Assembly (NCBI GenBank): GCA_031430435.1
Contig: JANPBM010000090.1
Span: forward strand, 30,524-94,523
Length of the DNA: 64,000 nucleotides
Direction: 5' to 3'
Source: JANNVK01 sp031430435
Lineage (GTDB): Bacteria; Acidobacteriota; Blastocatellia; Pyrinomonadales; Pyrinomonadaceae
Both the position numbers and the translations under genes were made by a program. The first letter of the stretch is position 1. Each line of letters opens with the position of its first letter. The notes under the pieces were generated by a model, which saw nothing but the letters and a program-made list of their open reading frames with translations, searched no databases and was not told the DNA's origin. This document shows positions 1-7,482 of the stretch, one piece after another.

Positions 1-315
1 TGGGACGCGGGCGTTGCCGGAATTCACAGAATTTTGGCGGAAAGGGAAGTTTTGCAAGATTCGCGGGTGGTTGTCGTGGTTGCGGGAATGGAAGGCGCGT
101 TGCCGTCGGTGGTCGGCGGTTTGGTCAAAGTTCCGGTTATCGCCGTGCCGACAAGCATCGGTTACGGCGCGAGTTTTAACGGACTCGCGGCATTACTCGG
201 AATGCTGAATTCGTGTTCGTCAAACGTCACGGTCGTCAATATCGACAACGGTTTCGGTGCCGGATTTGTCGCAAGTTTGATAAATCGCAAATTTGAACCG
301 CGAAATTTAAGTTGA
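1..315 (+). CDS. larB: LarB-like AIR-carboxylase family protein, C-terminal part (truncated by window edge)
   Basis: The reading frame is open from base 1, beginning WDAGVAGIHRI, and ends at the TGA at 313-315. The visible 104 residues match the C-terminal half of LarB, a PurE-like enzyme that carboxylates and hydrolyses nicotinic acid adenine dinucleotide in synthesis of the nickel-pincer cofactor of lactate racemase. Recognisable parts are the GVAGIHR segment, the VVVVAGMEGALPSVVGG loop, VPTSIGYGASFNG and the NIDNGFGAG end. The internal ATG at 34 is not the start, because the conserved DAGVAGIHR motif lies upstream of it. larC and larE are not in the window, so the pathway context is unknown. 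Confidence 0.75.
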   Translation, partial: WDAGVAGIHRILAEREVLQDSRVVVVVAGMEGALPSVVGGLVKVPVIAVPTSIGYGASFNGLAALLGMLNSCSSNVTVVNIDNGFGAGFVASLINRKFEPRNLS

Positions 316-484
316 TTCGGTAATAAATAAAGTCGATAAACTATGGTATCTGCACGGTTTACAGCGGAACGTAAACTTTGTCGCCGGAAATAATCAAATA
401 TTTTTGGAAACTTTTCCCGATTAGTTCTCTTTTATTACATCGGAACAAAACTAAAAGGAACGCGCGGCGGGAAAGTGGAACGGC

Positions 485-522
485 ATCTTCTCTTAACTTC
501 GGAAATGAGGTTAAGAGAAGAT
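485..522 (+). other. Perfect 13-bp hairpin in the 433-bp gap between larB and the NlpC/P60 gene
   Basis: Bases 485-497 and 510-522 are perfect inverted repeats around a 12-nt loop. A short T run begins about 10 nt further on (near 533), so this is not a textbook terminator. It lies inside the otherwise gene-free gap 316-748. It could end the larB transcript or be part of a structured leader of the downstream hydrolase gene. I recognised no known riboswitch consensus here and nothing else interpretable in the gap. Confidence 0.45.
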
Positions 523-748
523 TCGGAACTTGCTTTTTTGACGTTTTCAGTCAATAATTAAAACTGATTTCCCGCACAATTTGTATTTCAAACGAGTCAA
601 ATCTGTTTTTTCAAACGTATCGTTTTAAGAAGTTTTTGGAATCTGTGCGGTGTTAGTGATTTATTTTACATAAGGCTTAAAAACCCTTTCCCGAATAAGT
701 TCAACTCTCCGAACTGAATAAATCAACCAAAAAAAGAGGTTTTATCAA

Positions 749-1438
749 ATGATTTACAAAAATTTGTTTTGTCGAATTTGCTTTGCGACGTTAATTGCCG
801 TATTTGCAACAAATACGTTTTTTGCCCAAGGTCGTGAGCGAGTCGTGCAATCGCAACCCGAGCCGACCGCAGAAAGTGTTCAGCCGAATAACGGCGAAGA
901 AGATTCGACATCGGTAAACAAAGGAAAGCCTTTTCCTTACTCGCCGCCGGTTCAAAAACGTTCGATATTAACCCAACCGATTATAATTGTTTCGCAACCG
1001 CAAAATGTAGCTCCGAAATCCGACAATAAACCAACGCCCGTAAATTATCCGAACACGCAATCGTTAAACTCGGTCAACCAAAAATTACTTCGGGCAATCC
1101 AATCAAAAATCGGAATTCCATACGTTTACGGCTCGGAAGGTCCGAATTCTTACGATTGTTCAGGTCTTGTTTGGAGCGTTTTTCAATCTGCCGGCGTTTC
1201 TTTTGAAAGAGGAAGCGCCCGAAGTTTTTGGCAAAATTTCGAGATTCCGACAGAAAGTGATAAGTATAAGTTTGGGACGCTTGTATTCTTCAACGGACTC
1301 GGACACGTCGGAATCGTTGCGGACGAAAACGGTTTTTACCACGCATCTTCGAGCAAAGGCGTAACCTATTCGCCGTTTGCGGGATACTGGGAAAAACGAG
1401 TTGTCGGCTTTCGACGAATTCCGCTTAACGTCAATTAG
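749..1438 (+). CDS. Secreted NlpC/P60-family cell-wall peptidase
   Basis: A 229-residue protein with an N-terminal signal peptide (about residues 1-26, ending TFFAQ), a low-complexity Pro/Gln/Asn-rich linker (about 27-110) and a C-terminal NlpC/P60 domain (about 111-229). The catalytic cysteine is Cys137 in YDCSGLVW, the histidine is His186 in GLGHVGIV, and the third polar residue is probably His198 in FYHASS. The family cleaves gamma-D-glutamyl-diamino acid bonds in peptidoglycan stem peptides, so the protein probably acts in the periplasm. The start is supported by an AAGAGG-type ribosome site (aaagaggttttatcaa) before ATG 749. It is monocistronic, followed by a strong bidirectional terminator. 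The exact substrate is unknown. Confidence 0.85.
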   Translation: MIYKNLFCRICFATLIAVFATNTFFAQGRERVVQSQPEPTAESVQPNNGEEDSTSVNKGKPFPYSPPVQKRSILTQPIIIVSQPQNVAPKSDNKPTPVNYPNTQSLNSVNQKLLRAIQSKIGIPYVYGSEGPNSYDCSGLVWSVFQSAGVSFERGSARSFWQNFEIPTESDKYKFGTLVFFNGLGHVGIVADENGFYHASSSKGVTYSPFAGYWEKRVVGFRRIPLNVN

Positions 1439-1458
1439 AAAAACGCTCGCCCGAAAAG

Positions 1459-1497
1459 TAAAAAAGCGAAACGCAAGGCCCGCAGTTCGCTTTTTTT
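1459..1497. terminator. Bidirectional intrinsic terminator
   Basis: The stem aaaaaagcgaa/ttcgctttttt (arms at about 1460-1470 and 1486-1496) has T runs on both strands and lies between the convergent genes ending at 1438 (+) and 1517 (-), so it can serve both. Confidence 0.8.
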
Positions 1498-1516
1498 GAT
1501 TTAATCCCGACAGTTT

Positions 1517-1726
1517 TTAACCGATAAAACCCGCTCGACTTTCGTGTTCTTTCAATTCCCAAACCACCGCAACTTTGTTGACGGCGACATAACAAACTCG
1601 TTCTTCTTCGTCGCGTAAATATAAAATTCCGGCTTTCACGGTTACGATTTCACCGCGCACAACTGCCGACATTCCGCACGAAACATCAACCTTTTTCCCC
1701 ATCAACTGAACCAAAAATTCTTCCAT
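1517..1726 (-). CDS. Small conserved MM0924-type protein
   Basis: A 69-residue protein beginning MEEFLVQLMGKKVDVSCG. It has alternating hydrophobic beta-strand patterns (VDVSC, EIVTVKAGILYLRD, RVCYVAVNKVAVVWEL) that suggest a small Sm-like or SH3-like beta-barrel. I recognise it as resembling the short 'MM0924 family' proteins found in Acidobacteria and some archaea, whose function is unknown. A ribosome site (aaggaga, minus strand) precedes the ATG at 1726. It is cytoplasmic, with no signal peptide, and is transcribed alone. Confidence 0.6.
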   Translation of the reverse strand: MEEFLVQLMGKKVDVSCGMSAVVRGEIVTVKAGILYLRDEEERVCYVAVNKVAVVWELKEHESRAGFIG

Positions 1727-1879
1727 AAATTCTCCTTTTTAACTTTAATTTCGATAAAAGAAGTATAACGATTTCAAACGTTTTAAGCTATCTTTTTTTT
1801 CGATAAGTTTTATATTTTAAAATAATGTGATAACTTTTTAATTGTGAAGCGCGTTTTTGCGCTTTGAACTTACAAAGTA

Positions 1880-2488
1880 ATGATGATAAAAGATTACGGT
1901 TCGCAGGTTGAAAGAGTTTGGGAAGGCTTGCGTCCGTTGACAAAAAAAATGCTGGTCGGAGCAATGACTCCGAGTTTTACGAAGCAAACTTTTTCCTACG
2001 ACATTCACGCCGATTGGGAATTGAGTCAACTTTTGACTGCTCTCGATGTTCAACTGCACGATCCGGAAGTGAAAAAAAGTGCCGATAAACTCAACGAAAT
2101 TAAACAATTAGCCGAAACATGCGTCAATGTTTTGCAATCGCAAACCGAATCAGCCGAAGTTTTTATCCAACTTGCCGAACGTCACTTGGAAAACAAAGAT
2201 TATGTTTCCGTCGATTTTTTGTCCGACATTATGAAAAACAGGTTTTCGGTCGGCGAGATGTGCGAAGTCGCCCGACAAACCGTAAACCCCGCGATTCGGG
2301 CGATTGCTTTGGAAACAATTGCGTTAATGGAAGTTGAAGAAATTTTGCCGTCGCTCGAAGACCCGATTTACGAAGAAATTGCCCGCACCGCACTCGAAAT
2401 AAAAGCCATCGAATACGAGTCAACCGAAGCGAGACGAGTTTTGGAAAACTATGATTTTGAAGAAGACGAAGTTATTGAAATGGAGTAG
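1880..2488 (+). CDS. Hypothetical protein, mostly alpha-helical
   Basis: A 202-residue acidic protein without signal peptide or membrane segment. The sequence is rich in amphipathic helices (for example residues about 60-150) and ends in a very acidic tail (YDFEEDEVIEME). I do not recognise the family. Start choice is uncertain: ATG 1880 is followed directly by ATG 1883, and neither has a clear Shine-Dalgarno. The gene stands alone between a short spacer and a strong convergent terminator. Codon use and composition match the neighbours, so it is probably a real native gene. Confidence 0.6.
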   Translation: MMIKDYGSQVERVWEGLRPLTKKMLVGAMTPSFTKQTFSYDIHADWELSQLLTALDVQLHDPEVKKSADKLNEIKQLAETCVNVLQSQTESAEVFIQLAERHLENKDYVSVDFLSDIMKNRFSVGEMCEVARQTVNPAIRAIALETIALMEVEEILPSLEDPIYEEIARTALEIKAIEYESTEARRVLENYDFEEDEVIEME

Positions 2489-2510
2489 GGAAACCGGACG
2501 TTTTGAGATT

Positions 2511-2560
2511 AAAAGAGGAAAAAGTTTTGCAACCCGATTGAAAAACTTTTTCCTCTTTTT
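2511..2560. terminator. Bidirectional intrinsic terminator
   Basis: A long stem, aaaagaggaaaaagttt with its complement aaactttttcctctttt, lies between the convergent genes ending at 2488 (+) and 2573 (-). T runs follow the stem on both strands. Confidence 0.8.
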
Positions 2561-2572
2561 AAGTTTAAATTA

Positions 2573-3301
2573 CTATATTATTTTTCCCGTCAGCCAAAAT
2601 GAACCGTGCAGTATTCCGCCGATTTTCGGCTCGGTTTCGACATAATTGACATCAGACACGACATCAATTTCACCGCCCAAGGTTTCAATCAAAAACCAAT
2701 AAAATTGTTCGCCCGAAGTTTGATTTGTTTTCAATTCAAACTCTTTTATCGTTCCCGCAAATTTGGCGTGGGCTTGCGGCGGAATGTCTTCGTTTTCACG
2801 AAACAAACCCGTCGGGACAAAAGATTGCGCCGAACACTGAAACTCGCCCGCGTTTGAATCGTAATAACTTTGTTCGTTGTCAAAAATCGCTAAATCGTTG
2901 GAAGCAAATGCGTTAAGCCGGATTTCGCAAGCCTTTGGCATCTCGCAGGTATTTGTAAAAACATTCGGTAAATCGAACACAAACGGATAATCGCCTTCGC
3001 CCTCGACGGTCGAATTTGACCACGCATAATAACCGCCGTCAAGCGGAGAGCTGTCGCGTTCGATTAGTTTTGTAATCAAAACTCGGCGTTTGCTCTTGCC
3101 GTTGTAATACGGATTAAAGCCCGTCAATTCGCCGCCGTGATCCATTTGCAGATAAATTTCCACGCCCGAAACATCGGCAAATTTCAAATACGCGCCTTTT
3201 GTGCAGGGAATTTGTTCAACGGTTTTGACACAGTTTTCAACCAACGAATTTATGTCGTCGTTTGATTTTACGGTGAAACCGACATCGGATAAATTACTCA
3301 T
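2573..3301 (-). CDS. Hypothetical protein
   Basis: A 242-residue soluble protein with no signal peptide. The middle contains a beta-rich region with NPYYNGKSKRRVLI (about residues 63-76) and a Trp/Tyr-rich GGYYAWSNS segment. The C-terminus (about 180-242) looks like a compact alpha/beta domain with YWFLIETLGGEIDVV. I recall no characterised homologue. The family resemblance is to uncharacterised stand-alone bacterial proteins, some annotated near toxin-immunity genes, but nothing here establishes that role. It is convergent with the preceding gene and co-oriented with the secreted protein upstream (25-nt gap), so the two may be co-transcribed. Confidence 0.55.
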   Translation of the reverse strand: MSNLSDVGFTVKSNDDINSLVENCVKTVEQIPCTKGAYLKFADVSGVEIYLQMDHGGELTGFNPYYNGKSKRRVLITKLIERDSSPLDGGYYAWSNSTVEGEGDYPFVFDLPNVFTNTCEMPKACEIRLNAFASNDLAIFDNEQSYYDSNAGEFQCSAQSFVPTGLFRENEDIPPQAHAKFAGTIKEFELKTNQTSGEQFYWFLIETLGGEIDVVSDVNYVETEPKIGGILHGSFWLTGKII

Positions 3302-3326
3302 AATTACAGATTATCAACGGTGAAAA

Positions 3327-3719
3327 TTATTTTTTCGCTTTGGCTTTTGCAGCCTTTTTAATGTCTTTGCCAAAACCCCAACGAGCCGAAGTCGGAAGCC
3401 ACGGAACACCGAAAGCCCGCACTCCGAGCCACATCATCGGCGCCGTCAATTTGTGCGAAAATCCTTTTTTTGCCGCCACGCATTTATACAACTTTTTGTC
3501 CGCGCGCCATCGCTCTTTCCAACTTCCGCCCTTAAAATAAGCCAAATCGTGGTCAAAGCAACAATCGGCATAATCGCCGTCGGGAAACGCGGTACAGCCG
3601 TCGCTTTTGAAACCTTCGGGAATGTCCACAGGTTTCGGTTGAGCCGTTGAAGCCGTTTGAGCAAATGCGTTTAGCCCGAAGCAGCTCAGAATTATCGAGA
3701 AAAAGATAAGTTTTTTCAT
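3327..3719 (-). CDS. Secreted phospholipase A2-like protein
   Basis: A 130-residue protein with a signal peptide (residues 1-20, ending AFA). The core GCTAFPDGDYADCCFDHDLAYF (41-62) resembles the PLA2 active-site helix: paired cysteines 53-54, catalytic-type His57-Asp58, and further cysteines 42 and 80 that could form disulfides. PLA2 enzymes hydrolyse the sn-2 acyl bond of phospholipids with a His-Asp dyad and Ca2+. Here the CCxxHDxxY spacing is kept, but the cysteine of the usual HDxC element is missing. A C-terminal amphipathic, Lys-rich tail (KKAAKAKAKK) could bind membranes. The assignment rests on the motif only; activity and target are inference. Confidence 0.6.
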   Translation of the reverse strand: MKKLIFFSIILSCFGLNAFAQTASTAQPKPVDIPEGFKSDGCTAFPDGDYADCCFDHDLAYFKGGSWKERWRADKKLYKCVAAKKGFSHKLTAPMMWLGVRAFGVPWLPTSARWGFGKDIKKAAKAKAKK

Positions 3720-3765
3720 AATTGAAAATCAAGCAAACGACGGCGGCAAAATTATCGCCGACTGC

Positions 3766-4704
3766 TTAGTTTGTACTCGGATCAAGCATCGGAGTCGAAA
3801 GAATTTTTTCTATAATTTCGTTCAAACCTGCCTCCGATCCTTTACGAAATTGATAAATTTGCGTCAAACGGGTTTTGTAAGTCGGCAAACCCGGATTTTT
3901 TTCGGCTTCGGCAATCTTTACGGTTCGAGCATAAATATCAATCATTCGGTCTAAAATCACATCGATTTTTCCGTTATCGGCTTTCATTTCCGCATCTTCT
4001 TTCGACTTCAAACCGTGTTTCAGCTTAAAATCTTTTGCCGCTTGTTCGTAAATTTTTTCGTAATAACCGGCGATTAAATTATATAATTGGGCTTGCGATT
4101 TAAGCTCCGATTCGCGGTTTAAGGCGTTGTAATAATTGACGGCGGCTTCTTTCGGGTCGAAATCTTGCGAAAAGTTGGCGATAATCACATAAAGCCAAGC
4201 AGTTGCGTCATTCTGGGTTTTAAACGGCGAAAATGTTTTCGGCAATTTACTTTTTCCAAGTAAGGCAATCGCTTGTTTGGCGAAATTGATCGAGTCGCCG
4301 CCGAACGAATCGTCTTTCTTTTTCGTCAAAGCCTCATAGCCCGCGTAAGCCAAATTTATCAAAACATAAACGTCTTCGGGATTTTTTTCGAGCATTTCTT
4401 TGCCAAGCAAGAACGCATCGTCGGTCTTTCCGGTGTCAATCAAACCGTTTAGTTTGTTGAACTCGTAACTATTCACAAAGTCGTTTAGTTTCTTGGCTTT
4501 ATCATCGGCATCTTTGCCGAAAGCCGTGATGAAATCTTTTGCCAAAACGTATGCCTTGTCTTGATCTTCGGGCTTTTTCGAGTTGGCAAGTTTGGCGATT
4601 TTGTTAAAGTTTTCATCTTTTTTGCCTTTGTCTTGGGCAATGGAAATTGTCGTCAGTCCAAGTAAAATAAGGCTGAAGGCGACCGTGCGAAAAAAAATTG
4701 ACAT
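3766..4704 (-). CDS. Secreted helical-repeat (TPR-like) protein
   Basis: A 312-residue protein with a signal peptide (about 1-23, ending SIAQ). The rest is alpha-helical with TPR-like pairs, for example AFLLGKEMLEKNPEDVYVL (about 98-116) and QLYNLIAGYYEKIYEQAAKD (about 205-224). It probably sits in the periplasm as a scaffold, but no partner is evident. A ribosome site (taggagaaatta, minus strand) precedes the ATG at 4704. The gene is divergent from the lipoprotein gene at 4955 across a 250-bp spacer that contains the small palindrome gaatcaatgattc (4854-4866). Function unknown. Confidence 0.65.
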   Translation of the reverse strand: MSIFFRTVAFSLILLGLTTISIAQDKGKKDENFNKIAKLANSKKPEDQDKAYVLAKDFITAFGKDADDKAKKLNDFVNSYEFNKLNGLIDTGKTDDAFLLGKEMLEKNPEDVYVLINLAYAGYEALTKKKDDSFGGDSINFAKQAIALLGKSKLPKTFSPFKTQNDATAWLYVIIANFSQDFDPKEAAVNYYNALNRESELKSQAQLYNLIAGYYEKIYEQAAKDFKLKHGLKSKEDAEMKADNGKIDVILDRMIDIYARTVKIAEAEKNPGLPTYKTRLTQIYQFRKGSEAGLNEIIEKILSTPMLDPSTN

Positions 4705-4954
4705 TTGTAATTTCTCCTAAAATAATAAAATTGGAATATAGCAAACCGAACGGATTTGCACAAACTTAGAAATCGATACATTTAATTATTTGCTCATCGG
4801 TTTGATTGATTTTCCGTCAATCTTTAAATAAATTCAAGGTCTCGATTTTTAATGAATCAATGATTCGATTTGAAAAATCCGGCAAACCTTTGACGCGAAA
4901 AATGAATCTTTAGTTGTCAGACTCTTCCGAAATTTTATTTGAGGTGAAAAAATT

Positions 4955-5305
4955 ATGATTAAGAAAGTTGGTTTATTATGTTTTGTGCTGGCAATTTGTT
5001 TGTTTGCCACGGCTTGCCCCGAACGAACAAGCATCGGAAATATTTCGGCAAATCCGTCGAAATATGCAAATAAAGACACGGTTGTCGCGGGAACGGTGCG
5101 AAACAGTTTCGGAATTGCGTTGCTCGGCGGCATTTATAAACTCGATGACGGAACAGGTTCAATCTGGGTTTTGACAAATAAAGGCGTGCCGTCAAAAGGT
5201 TCGGAAGTCGGTGTGAGAGGTGAAATTCAAGAAGGAATGACCTACGGCGGAAAAAGTTACGGACTCGGAATTGTGGAAAAAGAACGCAAAGTAAACAGAA
5301 AATAA
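4955..5305 (+). CDS. Small lipoprotein with an OB-fold-like domain
   Basis: A 116-residue protein with a lipoprotein signal peptide. The hydrophobic stretch (residues 5-20) ends in LFATAC, placing the lipidated cysteine at residue 21. The mature part has the beta-strand order of a nucleic-acid-type OB fold (DTVVAGTVRNSF, YKLDDGTGSIWVLT, GSEVGVRGEI), similar to bacterial OB-fold (BOF-like) periplasmic proteins. The start ATG 4955 has a GAGGTG ribosome site. Lipid attachment would be done by Lgt and LspA, both encoded in this window. The gene ends 30 bp before a strong terminator. Ligand unknown. Confidence 0.7.
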   Translation: MIKKVGLLCFVLAICLFATACPERTSIGNISANPSKYANKDTVVAGTVRNSFGIALLGGIYKLDDGTGSIWVLTNKGVPSKGSEVGVRGEIQEGMTYGGKSYGLGIVEKERKVNRK

Positions 5306-5335
5306 CGGGCAACCGGTAGTCAATAATCGCGGGAA

Positions 5336-5368
5336 AGCGGATAATGAAATTTCGTTATCCGCTTTTTT
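5336..5368 (+). terminator. Intrinsic terminator abutting the next start codon
   Basis: A perfect 9-bp stem agcggataa/ttatccgct is followed by six T. The T-run runs straight into the ATG at 5369 (gcttttttATG). It terminates the lipoprotein transcript and leaves no room for a Shine-Dalgarno for the next gene. Confidence 0.8.
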
Positions 5369-5821
5369 ATGAAAAATATTATTGATTCGTTAGATGTGCA
5401 ATTTCATCGGCTCCACGTTCGGTCGCTCGAATTAGTCGGCAAAATTCCGCCCGATAAATTGTTTTGGCAACCGACCGAAACACATTTTCAGTTTCCCGTA
5501 AATTCTTTCGGAGCAAATATTTTGCGTTCGGCAGGCAAAGTCGAGCAAACTTTTAACGGCATTGCAACGCGGCTTTGGGACGATCCGTTTGAATGGACTT
5601 TACCCGAACAACTTTCTACCAACGAATTGATTTCGGAATATCTGGACGAAGCGGAAATAACCAGAGTAAAAGGCTTTATGCTTTTTCAAGCAGACGCGGA
5701 TTTACAACGTAAATTTCCCGCACCGGTAAAAATATCAACAATTTTCGAGTTATTGCTGGAAACCTTGACAACCGCCGAGAATTTTCAAGGTCGAGCTGTT
5801 GCCGTTTATAATTTTCTCTGA
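5369..5821 (+). CDS. Hypothetical protein, possibly DinB-like four-helix protein
   Basis: A 150-residue helical protein beginning MKNIIDSLDVQFHRLHVRSLELV. The repeated pattern of helices, with a Trp-containing segment DKLFWQP (about 31-37) and an early DxQFxRL helix, is reminiscent of DinB/YfiT-like four-helix proteins. The metal-binding histidines of that family are not obvious, so this is a weak guess. The ATG follows a terminator U-tract directly and has no ribosome site. Either the start is leaderless or the gene depends on read-through. It is followed within 71 bp by the zinc-ribbon gene. Confidence 0.5.
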   Translation: MKNIIDSLDVQFHRLHVRSLELVGKIPPDKLFWQPTETHFQFPVNSFGANILRSAGKVEQTFNGIATRLWDDPFEWTLPEQLSTNELISEYLDEAEITRVKGFMLFQADADLQRKFPAPVKISTIFELLLETLTTAENFQGRAVAVYNFL

Positions 5822-5891
5822 TTTGAACTTTTCAAAGTACGGAAACGTAGCTAGAATGTCTTTAACAAATTGTTTTGGAGCGGAGAAAAGT

Positions 5892-6470
5892 ATGTATTGC
5901 CCAAGTTGCGGACAACAACAATTATCGAGTGAATTGAGATTTTGCTCAAAGTGCGGAATGCCTTTGACAGGTGTTACCGAAGTTTTGGCAAACGGCGGAA
6001 TGTTGCCGGTCATTGTTCAACCGCAAAACTTCGCAAAAATCACTTCGCCAAGAAAACGCGGCTTAAAACAAGGCGGAATTTTGATTTTGCTGGGCATATT
6101 TTTTGTGCCGTTGCTCGCAATTTTGGTTGAATCAGCTGACGGACCCGAAGCCTTGATTGCACTTACCGCTGTTTTCTTTTTTGTCGGCGGATTTCTGAGA
6201 ATGCTTTACGCCGCACTTTTTCAAGACGGAACACCGACTTTTATGCCGCAATCGCAACCGTATAATCAACCGACAATGCACATCGCGGGACAAGAGGTTT
6301 TTCATAATCAAAATGCTCTGCCGCCGCAACAATCCGTGCCGATTCAAAACTATGCCGCACCGCAAAACACACCGCAATATGCCGCCGGAAATTGGCGCAG
6401 CACGACCGATTTATTGAACAAAGATACGTCGGAAAAAGCTACGCAATTATTGGACAACGAAACGAAATAA
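5892..6470 (+). CDS. Zinc-ribbon membrane protein
   Basis: A 192-residue protein starting at ATG 5892, with a CGGAG ribosome site 7 nt upstream. An upstream in-frame ATG at 5799 would overlap the previous gene and lacks such a site. Residues 1-20 form a zinc ribbon with CPSCG and CSKCG pairs. Two hydrophobic segments follow, about residues 57-76 and 85-108 (the second containing ALTAVFFFVGGFLRMLY). The C-terminal third is a Gln/Pro/Asn-rich tail, probably disordered. The topology suggests a cytoplasmic zinc ribbon anchored to the inner membrane. Function unknown; it precedes the deacetylase-family gene by 11 bp, suggesting co-transcription. Confidence 0.65.
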   Translation: MYCPSCGQQQLSSELRFCSKCGMPLTGVTEVLANGGMLPVIVQPQNFAKITSPRKRGLKQGGILILLGIFFVPLLAILVESADGPEALIALTAVFFFVGGFLRMLYAALFQDGTPTFMPQSQPYNQPTMHIAGQEVFHNQNALPPQQSVPIQNYAAPQNTPQYAAGNWRSTTDLLNKDTSEKATQLLDNETK

Positions 6471-6481
6471 GCGGACTTTTT

Positions 6482-7384
6482 GTGAATTACAACCTTTTTT
6501 ACTCGCCATATTATTACGCCGAAATTGGCGAAAACCACGTTTTCCCGATTCGCAAATTTGAATTGGTCAAAGACATTTTGTTGAACGAAGGAACGATTAA
6601 ACCGCACGAAATTATCGCTCCCGAACCTGCCCGAATTGAAGACTTACTGCTTGTTCACACCGAGGATTATATTTCGCGGCTTGCCGGCGGAGATTTAACC
6701 GCAAAAGAGATTCGCAAACTCGGTCTGCCGTGGTCGGAATCGCTCGTCAGACGTTCGTTTCACGCAATTTCAGGCACAATAAACGCCGCAAAATCCGCGT
6801 TGGAAAACGGAGTGTCGTCAAACCTTGCGGGCGGAACACATCACGCATTTCCTGATCGCGGCGAAGGTTTTTGTGTTTTGAATGATGTCGCTGTTTCAAT
6901 TAAACTGTTGCAAAAACACAACTTAGCGAAACGATTTTTGATTATTGATTGCGACGTGCATCAAGGCAACGGCACGGCTTTTATCTTCAAATCGGACGAA
7001 AGCGTATTTACTTTTTCGATGCACGGAGCAAAAAATTATCCGCTTCACAAAGAAACGTCGAGCCTTGACATCGAGTTGCCCGACAAAACCGGCGACGACG
7101 AATTTCTGGAGACTTTAACCGAAGCCTTACCGCGAATTTTTACGCATAATCCCGACATTATTTACTATCTCGGCGGTGCAGATCCGTTTGAAAAAGACAA
7201 ACTCGGCAGATTGTCGCTGACGATTGCGGGTTTGCGCGAACGCGACGAAATTGTGCTTGAATTTGCCAAAGAACGCGGCGTTCCGATTGTTACCACAATG
7301 TCCGGCGGTTATGCGGAAAACATTGAAGATACGGTTGAAATTCACGCCAATACGATTCGTGCCGTGAAAAAAGTTTTCGGTTAA
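6482..7384 (+). CDS. Histone deacetylase/acetoin-utilization (AcuC-like) family zinc hydrolase
   Basis: A 300-residue enzyme of the arginase/deacetylase fold. Family motifs occur in order: GGTHHAFPDRGEGFC (His120-His121), IIDCDVHQGNGTA (Zn ligands Asp158 and His160), FSMHG, and GGADPFEKDKLGRLSL (Asp234, third Zn ligand), then the MSGGYA loop. Members remove acetyl groups from acyl-lysine or related amides. The short N-terminus and motif spacing look closest to class IV-like bacterial enzymes. I chose GTG 6482 (MNYNLFYSPYY), which aligns with family N-termini and avoids the 79-bp overlap implied by ATG 6392. Substrate unknown. It probably shares a transcript with the zinc-ribbon gene. Confidence 0.85.
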   Translation: MNYNLFYSPYYYAEIGENHVFPIRKFELVKDILLNEGTIKPHEIIAPEPARIEDLLLVHTEDYISRLAGGDLTAKEIRKLGLPWSESLVRRSFHAISGTINAAKSALENGVSSNLAGGTHHAFPDRGEGFCVLNDVAVSIKLLQKHNLAKRFLIIDCDVHQGNGTAFIFKSDESVFTFSMHGAKNYPLHKETSSLDIELPDKTGDDEFLETLTEALPRIFTHNPDIIYYLGGADPFEKDKLGRLSLTIAGLRERDEIVLEFAKERGVPIVTTMSGGYAENIEDTVEIHANTIRAVKKVFG

Positions 7385-7482
7385 TCAATATTTTTCAAGA
7401 TTTTTTGCAAGAAAAAGCAACCTTATTCGTTCAGTAGTGCGTCAAACTCGCAACGAGTTAAAAAACGACGAGGAGAATTTAC

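Noticed and set aside
316..748. c-di-AMP (ydaO) riboswitch before the NlpC/P60 gene
   Set aside because: The conserved ydaO sequence blocks could not be found, only a simple hairpin.
5799..5891. Upstream ATG for the zinc-ribbon gene
   Set aside because: It overlaps the previous gene and lacks a ribosome site, whereas ATG 5892 has CGGAG and starts directly at the zinc ribbon.
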